A program made the position numbers and the translations under genes. Shown here piece after piece: positions 53,264 to 63,976 of a DNA stretch of 64,000 bases. Below the pieces are notes generated by a model. That model made no database searches. It was not told where the DNA came from and saw only the letters and a list, made by a program, of their open reading frames with translations. The stretch lies in the NCBI GenBank assembly GCA_017506865.1, contig JAFCMP010000101.1, forward strand, positions 310,001 to 374,000, read 5' to 3'. Within the stretch, counting starts at the first letter, position 1. The number at the start of each line of letters is the position of its first letter. This DNA is from Tribonema minus (taxonomy: Eukaryota > Sar > Xanthophyceae > Tribonematales > Tribonemataceae).

Positions 53264-56200
53264 TCAAGCGATCGTCTTGCCGTCCTCGGTGTAGAAGTCT
53301 GTGCGCGCGACCAGAGTGTAGCCGGCGGGCAGATTCGCCAGGTCGATTTTTGGCTGGTTGAGGCCCTTGCCCTGCACCCCGATGGTGCCGGTGAGGGCGG
53401 CGCCGTCCAACTTGGTGGTGCACCAGTAGTCGTTTTGTTCGGCACTGCTGCTGACGCAATCGCCGCGGACGCAGCGGTCGCCGGTCAAGGTGACTTGATA
53501 GTTGAGGGAGTCGGTGCAGTCGATCTTGAGCGTCACCTTTGCCGTGGCGGCTTTAACGGGCGGCGGCGAAGTACCGCTGCTGGACGTCGAGCTCGAGGAG
53601 GAGTCGTACAGTGGGACCGTGACGGTGGCCTTTGCGGTGATGAGGTTCTGTGATGTCAAGCCGAGCTTGAAGGTGCCCACGCCAGAATCGATGTTCTCGT
53701 AGCCGTAGAGCGACGTGGTGTTGCTGCAGCAGGGGTTCGAGCTGGAGTAGGAGAGGCTGGTTGTGGACAGCTCTGCATCAGTGCAGTCGCGATAAGTTCC
53801 CTTGTCGAACGAGACCCTGACAGAGCTCCCAGAGAAGCTGTTATCGGGCTCGCTGCTGTCGTAACTGAAGCGTTCGAGCCGAACACTCATGGCCACAAAG
53901 TTGCCACTGCAGATGTTGGAGCCGTTGACATCACCTTTCTCGATGCTCATGTGCACGGTCTTGTCCTTGACCGTATACCTGCAGGTGCGGGACCGCACGC
54001 GGGCGGACAGTCAGCAAATCTACATCAGATCAAGATTGAATTTCACAGTGCACAGCTACATGATGATGTGCCACAGTGGTGTTTCTTATTTGCGGCATGA
54101 TCAACATGTTCAACCCGAACTTCTGTGAAGTTGTGTACTCCGAACTTCTTGAAGGTTTGCAAAGAGCAGCTGCCAGTGCAGCACAGGCTAAAGCTTGACA
54201 AACTCCCTGGGGTCATGATGGCAATCTCCGAGACCACTGGCAGCCTGAGGGCCCGCTGCGACAGGCGGCCATCGTGACTCCCAGTGACTCACTGAGCCTG
54301 GGCCAGTGCTAGTGGGTCCGACTGCCAGATTCTGCTAGTAGTAGTCACCGTGACTGTTGGCAACTACTACTACACTAAGTACCGCAGTGACCAGTAAATG
54401 GAATCCGAATCGGATGTTTCAGAATCATCACGCTGGATGTTTGCATCATGCATATGCATACTGAATCATCACGCTAGATGTTTCCATCATGCATATACAA
54501 TGCATATAATGCATTATGATACTGCACTACTGTAACAGTGCAACAGGTGAGTCAGATGCCATCGTGTACTCCTCACAAGGCTCTAACGTGTGGCAATACT
54601 ACTAGTAGGCTCACTGACACTGTCAGCCTGGCTGCCCGCCGCCCAACGGAACGTTCATGGCCCGGGGCACTGGCAGGCAATGCTCTTTCCTACTCTGAGG
54701 CTCCGAGACAAATTCTCAGTGAGTGCAATTTGTTGAACGTGATGTCCCCCTGCGTGCAACTCTGTGGAATCCGTTCCGATAGTTTACGAACTATAAAAAC
54801 TGTTATAACATTCAATTTGTGACCACTGGCAGCTGCTAGATGCAGCAGCACTGCAGTACCTGACGGTCAGCGCATGCTTGTGCCAGCCTAACTTAAAAGC
54901 TATTACTTATTATAGCTATAATACGATCATCTCTGAGACACTGGCAGCTACTAGTACTAGTAGCCACTACTAGTTGCTGTAGCAGAGCACTAACACTCAC
55001 AGCACCACTCAGCCAAAGTGTGTGTGTTAGGAGGCTTGCTTCCGTGCTCTGAAAGCACAGGTCGCAAGACTTGCAGTTGGCAGTTACATCTGACAGGGGG
55101 GGTATGGACCTGTTGGGGCTTCTACTCAGCCAGGTTGAACCCTGACCCTCAGGCTTAGCTACAAAGGTTGCAGCTTTTGTGTGTAAACACTGTGTGCAAA
55201 CACTTGGTGATACTTCAAAATCACCACAACCAGGTGCTGTGCACCCAGATGTGTCGTCGATACAGCGCATCTCGGTACCTGTACGACTGTCACAGTGTGA
55301 TGACAGTGTGTCTCGTACAGGTACTGAGGTGCGTTGTATCGACAACACTTGGGCGCACAGTGCAGTGAGCACCTCAGCTTTTGAATTTAATCTAGTCCTT
55401 TAAACAGCAGATTGAATGACCGAACCTCAAGAATTCTCATGTCACATGAGAATTCCCGGAGTGGCTACCGAAGTAATTCACTGAATTGCCAATGGTTTCA
55501 GCTGCATGCATTCGATTTACAAATCAAATTCAATTCGGTGCTTGTATCCAGTGTGACACATGTGCAATCGATGAACGCTGCACTGACTCAGAGATTCAAT
55601 CGAAGTTCAAATTGTCTAACAGACTGAGCGCGGCCACTGAGTCTGACTCAGACATATTTACCGCTGACACCTGCAGATACCTAGCGCAAGGTACGTCCGA
55701 TCAGCATATTCTACATACACTTGTTCAACTCGAAAATAGCCCCCACTGAGAAGTCACTCTGAGTGTCAAATTGAAATATTACTTTCAACACAGTGACTGT
55801 CAGGCCTGTCGTGCCATCAGTACTGACTGCAGTGATTTGTCGGCCGGGCCCTCCTTGAGCCCTTAATTGACAAGAAAGCGACCTCAGAAGCTAGAAAGCG
55901 ACATGGGTTTACAGCCAACAACTTGAATAATGATCAGCCCAAACGACGCAGTTGAAGTATCTCTATGATGTTGAGTCACCATAACCCCTTATTGTTGTGG
56001 TCGGCGCTGAGGAGAGTTTGTTGATATTGAAGTTTCAAAAGTTCAAAAAAGTGTTGGAGCTCAAAGAGATGAGCTAATAAATCTGAGCATCAGTTAAAGT
56101 TGGGCTGTTGAAGTTACCCATGTCCTGGTAATCAACTTCAATTTAAAGTTGAAGTAGGTCATTCGAATCGTTCGTTTTCTGTGAATGCAATCATAAATTG

Positions 56201-57221
56201 GGCCAGTGGTGCAGTTCACAGTTTTGGCACAACACAAGAAAGGCTACTTTAACCTTTCAAAAAGTTTGCGTCGCTTTTCTGCGTCCGGGTCGTTTCCACG
56301 CCAATCAGGCTGCGGCAGTGGGTTAAACTTTCTTTGGCTTCTTGAATACTATTAGACTGAGTATTACTAATTATCGATACAGTGACGTGGCAAGCACTGC
56401 GGCAGCTAGCAGTTCCACATGTAAATAATGTAAATGGTAATGTTGGGGCTTCGATTTGAGTTACATCACTAGTATCGATGCTCACATTACTAGTATCGAT
56501 GCTTACATTACTAGTATCGATGCTGTTCTTCAGGACCAGGTCCTGGAAGACCCAGGGCCGGTCCGGCAGATTTTGAATCAGCCTTCCGAAATGCTGGTGA
56601 ATCAGATGCTGCAACTTGCTGGTGAATCAGATGATGTATGGGGATTTGCCCTTGTCGTCTTAAGGCAACGCACTCAGAGTCTGCAATCCGCAAGGTTTCA
56701 GGCTTTAGTTACGACAGGCCCTGGGCCTGCGCTGATTCAGAATCTGAAGTTCAATCTTGCTTTGACGTTGCTGCCAGTCACAGTCATCTGTGATTGTGGC
56801 CGTTTGTGTCTGCCACATCGAGCCTCCAGGAAGCTCAGCGCAGATAGTATTACGCGATCGTCAGTCTGCATGACATTGTGTTGTGTGAAGCGCTGTGTCT
56901 GCGTCTCAACGGTCACCGGCCCACTGGGCCATTTGATCGGCCATGACCTACAAGCCTTACGCTGCAGCAGTGCATTGCCAGTCGGCTTGCATATTGCCAA
57001 CCGCAGGATCTCTGGTGTACTACAGTAACAATGCCGTACAGGACCATCATATCTGAATGCACTTACCGGTCACCCTTGGCTGCAAGCTTCTTGAAATGGA
57101 CATCCGAACCGGACCGGGAGTGCACCTCATCAGCAACCTTGAGCTCGGCGTGAGGCACGGCATTGCTGCTTGATGTGCACAGCAAGAGGCTGAGCGCGCC
57201 GATGCACTTGCTGAAGCCCAT
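53264..57221 (-). CDS. Secreted Ser/Thr- and Cys-rich protein of unknown function
   Basis: Two exons, 57067-57221 and 53264-53978, join across a 3.1-kb GT-AG intron (CCG|gtaagt and ctgcag|GTAT, phase 2) to 289 aa. The start is chosen at 57221 because MGFSKCIGALSLLLCTSSSNA is a good signal peptide (n-region, hydrophobic core, SNA-like cleavage). The mature part is beta-rich in appearance, with Cys in NICSG, RDCTD, NPCCSN, KIDCTDS, DRCVRGDC and YWCTTK, and a Ser-rich linker (SSSSSTSSSGTSPPP) dividing two halves. I recognise no family. The Cys pattern and secretion suggest an extracellular or cell-surface protein; that is inference. Confidence 0.7.
55231..55372. repeat. Long imperfect inverted repeat
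   Basis: Left-arm pieces GTCGATACAGCGCATCTCGG and TACCTGTACGAC face right-arm TCGTACAGGTACTGAGGTGC and GTTGTATCGACAACAC. Further out, CAGGTGCTGTGCACCCAGAT faces TGGGCGCACAGTGC...GAGCACCTC. The arms total about 60 bp each around a short TGTCACAGTGTGATGACA centre that is itself palindromic. It may be a foldback transposon or a hairpin RNA source. Confidence 0.7.
56463..56524. repeat. Three 21-bp tandem repeats
   Basis: ACATTACTAGTATCGATGCT with one separating base is repeated at 56463, 56484 and 56505; the first copy differs by ACATCACTAG. Non-coding, inside the intron of the secreted-protein gene. Confidence 0.9.
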
Positions 57222-57827
57222 CTTGCAGGAAGTGTGTTTGCTTGAAGCAAACTTCCGTTGCTTGCTTTTCGCCCAAATTCGTTGCGCAGTCTCAGGGGTA
57301 CGAACGTTGGAGCTCTTCAAATTGCAAGCCTGGCCAGAAGCAGCGCGTGCAAGCCATTGAGAGTCGACATCACCTAGCATGCATGCCTAGCATGCCAATC
57401 TATCAAGCAGCAGCAGCAGCAAAATACCAAATACCGCCCCATCGTGATCGTTCGGGTTGTTCTATTCTCCCGGTTTTAAACGGTTCTAACCGATTCTGGT
57501 CTGCGCCTTTCTGGAAAAGTTCCGGGAAACTACAGCGCCTTTCAGCACTTTTGCAGTGGCGGGCGCAGCTTAGGCAGCAACCAACTGACACAAAACCTGC
57601 AGGACTTTTTTCAGGAATTGGGGGCACTTTTGAAGCAAAACAGGAAAAATAGGAATTGTCTTTTAAGCGCTGTTTTTGCCTGTATCCATCGTCTGAGTGG
57701 TGCATCTGATAGCACTCACCGAGCTGCATCGAATGCACCACTTCCTAGTCGAATCTATGATGTTGGTGTGTTAGTACGGATTAGATCTAATCCGTACTAA
57801 CACAGTTGGTAGCAGTGGCGGTGGCGG

Positions 57828-57915
57828 CAGGGGGGGGGGGCAGGGGGAAAAAAGGGAGAAAAGGGGGGAAAAGGGGCTGGGGGGAGGGGGGGGGGGGGGG
57901 AGGGGGCGGGGGAGT
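57828..57915 (+). repeat. G/A-rich stretch with long G runs
   Basis: Many runs of four or more G, including runs of about 11 to 14, are separated by A-rich spacers. It has strong G-quadruplex potential on the plus strand. It lies upstream of the minus-strand secreted-protein gene. Confidence 0.8.
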
Positions 57916-58433
57916 GGGAAGTTGGACGGGGAGCGGTGCTGGAGCAGGCAACGGCGAGCGGCGGAGGCATCACAAAGTTGCCGTCTACGTTCCATGTGTC
58001 GAATTCATCGCATACAAGCACTCGGGGCCTGAGGGGGCAGTTTTCGCTGCAGGAAAAACAGGATTTTTTTCAGGAATTGGGCGACTTTTGGACAGGAAAA
58101 AAAAAAGGAATTTGGGGGGAAACAAAAAAGGCTTTGTGTCAGGGCCTTCAACAGGCTGACAGCAGCCTGAGAGCGCAATGATATAAGATACTATAATATC
58201 ACTGGCATACTAAGGTTTGTGAGAGATGAACACACTGCCAGTGGCAGCTGCTGCAGCTGCTGCAGCTGTGTGCACGCAGAGCATGTGGGGCTCTCTGTAG
58301 GGCTTTGTAGGGCCTGAGATGTCATAGCCAACAATTGGCGAGTTCTTTTGCAGAAAAACATTTGGGCAACAAGTCGGACTCCGCTGCTGTTTGAAAAGGG
58401 AGTAATTGCTGTCTGTCAGTGCACTACTAGTAC

Positions 58434-58562
58434 TTTTATTATATTCCACTTGTGGCTGTGGAAATGCCATGTTGTAGGTGTGTCGCCTTGTTTTCACTCT
58501 TGCCAATGGGTACTTTTTATTAATTCTCGCTCAGGGCGCGAAAAAGCCCAGATGATTGGCAT
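58434..58562 (-). mobile_element. Mosaic retroelement insertion joining two 3'-tail types
   Basis: Flanked by CTACTAGTAC at 58424-58433 and 58563-58572. On the minus strand the insert starts ATGCCAATCATCTGGGC, runs through the LINE tail to AATTAATAAAAAGTAC, then continues CCATTGGCAAGAGTG into the second tail type, ending GGAATATAATAAAA. So a LINE 3' end plus what would be its downstream flank were inserted as one unit. Confidence 0.75.
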
Positions 58563-58965
58563 CTACTAGTACTATAGTCATGACCGCTGGATCATCGTAT
58601 TGTTTACAAACAAGACCTTGCTGTCTGTCGATTGCATATTGCACAACCACAGTGTCTTCATCGGATTCCGACGATTCGTTGTTGAGAGTCATGGTGCAGG
58701 GTTCCACCTCAGCTAACCCTACACGTAGTTGCGACTAGTCACTGTGACAGCAGATGGACGTAGGGTTAGGGCTTAGCCTAAGGCTACTAACTATTGGAGT
58801 AAGTTACTAACACTTTTAGTTAAAGGTCATGCTATAGCAACTAAGCTGCTATGGGTTAGGGCAGGTTTTCCACAACTAATAGCTCGAACATGGTGCGAAC
58901 ATCAGAATCTGATTCAGTGCGGTCTGACACATTTCAACATGGCTATGCACCCTTAAGCTAGTAGT

Positions 58966-59045
58966 ACTGTCATACGACATGTAGATTCCTTACAGCTAGA
59001 TGCCAATCATCTGGGCTTTTTCGGCCCTGAGCGAGAAGTAATAAA
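58966..59045 (+). mobile_element. LINE 3'-tail relic
   Basis: Starts ACTGTCATACGACATGTAGA and ends CGGCCCTGAGCGAGAAGTAATAAAAAGTAC (given here by core). It closely matches the end of the LINE at 36.26-36.34 kb, with CGGCCC for CGCGCCC. Plus orientation, 5'-truncated. Confidence 0.85.
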
Positions 59046-60788
59046 AAGTACTCAGTAGTATGTACGTATGGACTTGTATTACTGACTGATGTGGTACACT
59101 GTAATATCAGCTCCAGGGCCCGGGCGCCTAACCCACACTTTCAATTGATACATAAAATGACCTATTATAGTCTAAGAACACATTTATAAATCAAGTGACC
59201 TATAATAGGCATGCTGCAGCTGGCCAGCACTTTTTTAAAGATGAAGGTTTAACCCAATGGCATAATACCGTAACGCAAAATAAAACATCGCAGGCCCGCC
59301 ATTCAGCTAGTTGGCTCGTACAGCGCTCTTTGTGCCACTTACACATGGGCGTGTTTCGAAAAAAAAGTTTTCCTTGAGAAAGAGTTGTTGAAAAGTAAAA
59401 ATGCACAATGCCATATGCAACAGTGATTTGAGGTCATGTGCACGCTGTGGAGCATATATTTACACATCAATAGAGATCACAGTTCATCGTCACCATCACA
59501 CTCAGTCTGTAGGTTTGTGTGCCCACTCGCGTGTCAATGTGCGGGTACAGCCACTGGTAGGCGCATGCAAACGATTAGAGGTCAAGTGCTGGCCATTCAA
59601 TAAATTACTGCAGATTCGCGCATGCAACGCATGTTATAGCTGGTTCAACAGCCAGCCTGCTCTGCAAAACGCTAAGTCACAGTGCAACAGTGCTGGCGAC
59701 GTTGTCGCCCGCAACACAGCACTGTCGCCATGGCAGCACACGGCAGGCAGCAAAGCCTGGAGAGAGCGTCTGAATGGATAGTCCGACAATTTGACAAGTA
59801 ATGCAGTACAGGCTGCAAAGGATGGTGCACAGCTTGAAGGCTCTGAGGAATGCCCAACAAAGTACACTGCAAGCTGCAACTTGAAGGACTGATGGAGTGC
59901 TTAGCACAGGCCAAAACATGCATGCGTGCGCTATCATTTGCGAAACTTTTCAAAAGCCCCATCAAACCCCCAGTTGTCAGCAACATCTAGCTGCACGATG
60001 CAGACCGTGCCCGTCCACTCGTGTATGTGCTACCCTCCGTCCTGACGTACGAGGCTGAAGCATGTTCCAGGCCGGCTCGAATGACATTGGTGTGCGCACA
60101 GAAACGAGGCAAAGCAAGTGCACGCCCCTCGCCGGCGTTCCTGCTGCCGCGTGGATATGTTGCGGGGATTTGAAGCAGCTTCATCACTGCGGCGTCAGGC
60201 TGATAGAAGCCGGCCGCAGCTTCTTTGTTTGGCTCACTGGCTCACGCACATGGCAGCTGTCAGGCACCTGGCATGAAGCATGCAACAACGCAAGCACGAG
60301 CACAACGGTCAGCGCCTGTAAGCTGCGAGCAACAGATGAGGGACGAACACTGTACAGCCAACGCTTCGCATCTTGCGACAGTTGTACGCGCCATGGACAG
60401 AGTACGAGCGTGGCACGTTGAATTTGGCTCCGGTGCTAGGGGGCATTACCATGTATCAAATGATGCGGTTGTCTGTGCCCCGGCCATCAGAGCCTGGTAT
60501 ATTATCTTCCGATGCTATCTTAGGTGGCCTCGCCCGGAGGCAACAGTGGGCGGGCCCCCAATGGGTTTTGATCGGTATGTACGGAAAAGGTTGTTGTGTG
60601 TCATAATGAACCACTGAAAAGAAAAGTCTGCAAAATTGACCACCAACGTTGATCGACATGTGTGTCTGAGCGCGCAAGATTGCCACACAGCAATCAATAT
60701 GACGCTGCCAGCAAATGCATCCGAAGCGCGATGCGCATTGAAACAGCTCATGGTCACAACGGCAGAGAGCACCTCTAGAGGTGTGTAC

Positions 60789-60984
60789 TTTTATTATATT
60801 CCACTTGTGGCTGTGGAAATGCCATGTTGTAGGTGTGTCGCCTTGTTCTCACTCTTGGATGTAGCATGCAAAGCTTGCACGCCACACCCCGCCCCCCACA
60901 TCACCCCCAACAAAGCACCCGCAAGCGACTGTCCCCCACATACTAGCAGGGATACCAAACAAAGCTACAAGACTCTCCCCCCAC
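60789..60984 (-). mobile_element. 196-bp retroelement insertion with 12-bp target-site duplication
   Basis: Flanked by AGAGGTGTGTAC at 60777-60788 and 60985-60996. On the minus strand it ends with the same CGACACACCTACAACATGGC ... AATATAATAAAA tail as the relics at 51714 and 58434. It shares AAGAGTGA(A/G)AACAAGG with the latter, then has a different, longer 5' part. Confidence 0.85.
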
Positions 60985-61550
60985 AGAGGTGTGTACGCAC
61001 ACGTATACGTTCACTGAGCTCGCGACCATAGATCCGATGCTGATGGCAACATCAACGATATGAAGCCTAATCAAGACAGCTTTGCGAATGGAGCTCATAG
61101 AGTATGGTCGCTGTTGTTCGCCACGGGCAATCAGGGCCCCGGGTGAGGTGAACCACATCGGCGCTAGCACCGCAGGCTCGAACCTCCCCGTAAGCCAAAG
61201 GTGTTATGATCATTGCTCCAGACACTAGGCTGTGCGCGCATACGATGGATAAGCAGCTTAAGATAACTTATGAAGCGTCGGGTGAGCCAGGCGCCAAGTC
61301 CGGTGAGAGTGCTAGACTTGCCTGATTGTTGTAGAGGAAGATTCGTGCGCCATCGAGAGAGACGCAAGCTTGGGCCCGCTCAGCCCATTGCTGCCATGCA
61401 TAGACGGGCGGCGATGCAGAGGCAGCGCCGGCCTCCTCGATGCCTCACATCTCTGTAGAGCGTGTCTCTCTGGTGTGTGACCCTATCCAACAACCACACA
61501 CACACACACTCCAGCAGCGCTCAACTCAGCTTTGGGGTTTTTAAAAAAAG

Positions 61551-63052
61551 GTGAAAGTGGCAATCCAAGAGCACATCATGGACGGAGACAGCCAGGTGAT
61601 CCCAGACATCCCCAAGGGCAATGTCATCTTCGCCGTGCCGAAGAAGGGGCGCCTGTACGAGCAGTGCATGAAGCTGCTGCTAGGAGCTGGCCTTGACCAC
61701 ATACGGGTACGTTCAAAAGCTCCAGTCTCTGCTGCCGCCCCGTTGCGCGCCGCTGCTGCTGCTGGTCGATGACTCCACAACATTCAGCAAATAATCTTCG
61801 AAGCATCGAAGCATCTCACGTATTGCCGTCATCGATTGCCGGCAGCTGCGAATGTTGGCAACGGGGATCTGGCGGGGAAGCATGAGCGGCAACAAAAATG
61901 CTTTCAACTTAGCACAGAGGTTCTATGTTGATGCTGCTTTCAATCATTAGCAAAAACTTCCAGTTATCACGCTGAATGATGCTGCTTCATCACGATGTGT
62001 GTGATTCACAAAAAACTCAACAATTCAATTGCCGAGCACCAGCACCGCCGCTTCGCAACTTCACAAGCCCAAGGCTTTGTGCTCTGCGTTCTTGTTGCAT
62101 TACACGCATGGTTAAATATGCAGGCGTGATGATGTTTACGATATGCGCCACTTTCAAGATCTGGCCACACTTGCCTGTAGCGTTCCGACCTGCACACCTT
62201 ATCAGTTGACGATTTTTAGACAGGAGCACTAGCTGTTGCATGACAGGATGCGCTGATCTCCAGTCCCCGTGATCAATAATATGCTGACGTTGTCAGTGCA
62301 TCCCACACAGCACAAATTTGTGTCTTGCCTGGCCAGCTCAAGCCCAATCACCGCTGAACTACTTTATGAGCCCTTTTGCTGAACCTTACAGTTTCGACTG
62401 CGTTCTCATCAGGTTGTCATGCTGATGCGCCACCGCATACTGCGCTGCACACAGTTCCTGGCATAATGTCGCCACTCTCACCTCGGCATACCCGCAGATT
62501 GCAGTTTTTCCTTGTCATTGTGCACCCTGCCGCAATTACTCGTCGGCCAACTGCACGGGCCTGGCCGTGCTTCTCGTCCCGCTCCACGCCCACGACATAT
62601 GACACCTTCATTTTCAAGGGGGTAGGTATGATTATGCATTCATACATACCCACAGGGGGTAGGCATAACTATGCACTCATACATACCCACAGCTCACCAC
62701 CGCACCCCTCCCCCCCCCCGCGGCGCGCAGCCGCCGCGGCTAGACATTGCGGAGTGCAAGGGCCTGCCCGTGACGCTCGTCTTCCTCCCCGCGCACGACA
62801 TCGCCACGTACGTCGGCGAGGGCAACGTCGACCTCGGCATCACCGGCTACGACGTACTGCAGGAGAGTGGGGAAGGGGACAACGTCGAGACGGTCATGGA
62901 GCTGGGGTTCGGGAAGTGCCGCCTGTGCGTGCAGGCGCCCGTTACGTCCGCGATCAAGGACGTCTCAGTGCTCGCCGGCAAGCGCATCGTGACGTCGTTC
63001 CCGCACCTGACCAAGAAGTTCTTTGACCAGTTTGGCGACGACAAAGAAACGA
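61551..63052 (+). CDS. ATP phosphoribosyltransferase (HisG/HIS1), partial
   Basis: Two internal exons are visible: 61551-61706 and 62731-63052, phase 0 between them, ending in phase 1 (ACGA|gtgagt). The enzyme makes phosphoribosyl-ATP from ATP and PRPP, the first step of histidine synthesis, usually in the plastid of algae. Motifs: NVIFAVPKKGRLYEQC, LLLGAGLDHIR joined to PPRLDIAE, then VTLVFLPAHDIATYVGEG, DLGITGYDVLQES, and ELGFGKCRLCVQAP; these are the substrate-binding lobes of HisG. An in-frame stop just upstream (61542) supports the acceptor at 61550, so an N-terminal exon is missing from the model. The C-terminal half (PRPP loop, SGSVE..GLGLADA) must lie beyond the right edge; four degenerate copies of that next exon precede it. 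Confidence 0.9.
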
Positions 63053-63393
63053 GTGAGTGGCGCGGCACGTCACTCATGTTGAAGACACGCCATGTAACTT
63101 CAAGTATTTTCAGAGTCTTCCGTGTCATCGTAGCGCCTCAAGGCATCCTGTGAGGGCCGGCATTCGGCGCTGTTTACAGTGTGCTGCAATCAGCAAGCTG
63201 CCTCCTGACCCATGAACTACAACACGCGCATTAACGTTGACATAGGTACTCCAAGCATGCTCCTGAACCTCACAGCAAAAAGCCAGGAATTGTTTCTGGC
63301 TTGGGGACCCAGCGTGCCATCAGTGACTGACAGACGCTGTTGTGGTGTTGGCATGGGATTGTCGTGAATGAGTAACAGTTTTTGATCCTGCAG

Positions 63394-63976
63394 CGATTAA
63401 ATTGGGCTCTGGCTCTGAGGCAGCTCGCTTTCTGGGGGGCTGGCAGATGCGGTGGCTCATCTAGCGGGTATGCGGACCACAAGCAGGCTTTCACGCGATC
63501 GACACAGTCACACACACACACAGCAATGTGTAACTGCCGTAACTGACTCTGAGCAAGCGCAATGCTCCACGTGCGTCGCGGTCCCGCAGAGATCAAATGT
63601 GTTTTCAGAGTTGCAGATGCAGCGTGCGTGCGGTCTGGGCCTGGCAGATGCAGTCAAAGTGGTTACTCGCACGCCCAGCAACATGTAACTGCCGAAACCG
63701 CTGCTGAGCAATGCTCCACTCCTTCGCGTCGCTCCACTGTTTCGCGGCCCCCCGCAGATGTCAAACATGTTTCCGGCTCTGTGGGGCTAGTGCGCGGACT
63801 GAGCCTGGCAGACGCAGTCAATGCGGTCACACACACACACCAATGTGTAACTGCCGTAACTGACTCTGAGCAATGCTCCACTCTCTCGCGGTGCTCCACT
63901 CCTTTGCGCAGAGATCAAATATGTTCCCGGCTCTGTGGAGGCAGCATGCGGACTGGGTCTGGCAGACGCAGTGCAG
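63394..63976 (+). repeat. Four ghost copies of the start of the next HIS1 exon
   Basis: Copies begin after cag at 63394, 63590, 63758 and 63912. The last three read AGATCAAATATGTT-like, then GGCTCTGTGGAGGCAGC, then GGACTGGGTCTGGCAGACGC, that is KYVPGSVEAACGLGLADA in the best copy. This is the conserved HisG segment around the PRPP site. Each copy breaks off after ADAV. The filler TAACTGCCGTAACTGACTCTG and GCAATGCTCCAC repeats with a period of about 154-168 bp. The window ends in acacgcgcag, an acceptor where the intact exon may begin. Confidence 0.88.

Larger units (their letters stand above)
53979..57066 (-). other. 3.1-kb intron of the secreted-protein gene
   Basis: Bounded by gtaagt (57066) and ctgcag (53979). 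It contains a long imperfect inverted repeat (55231-55372), a 21-bp tandem triplicate (56463-56524) and many TTGAAGTT/AACTTCAA phrases. No exon was recognised inside. Confidence 0.55.
57222..61550. other. Region between the secreted-protein gene and HIS1
   Basis: No confident exon. It should contain the missing first exon or exons and promoter of HIS1, but I could not identify them. Contents: a duplicated segment (57598-57660 and 58049-58112, sharing TTTTTTCAGGAATTGGG), an extreme G/A-rich stretch, and several retroelement relics. Confidence 0.5.

Noticed and set aside
61160..61200. tRNA-like B box (AGGTTCGAGCC on the minus strand)
   Set aside because: The flanking bases do not form a five-pair T stem and no matching A box or acceptor stem is found.
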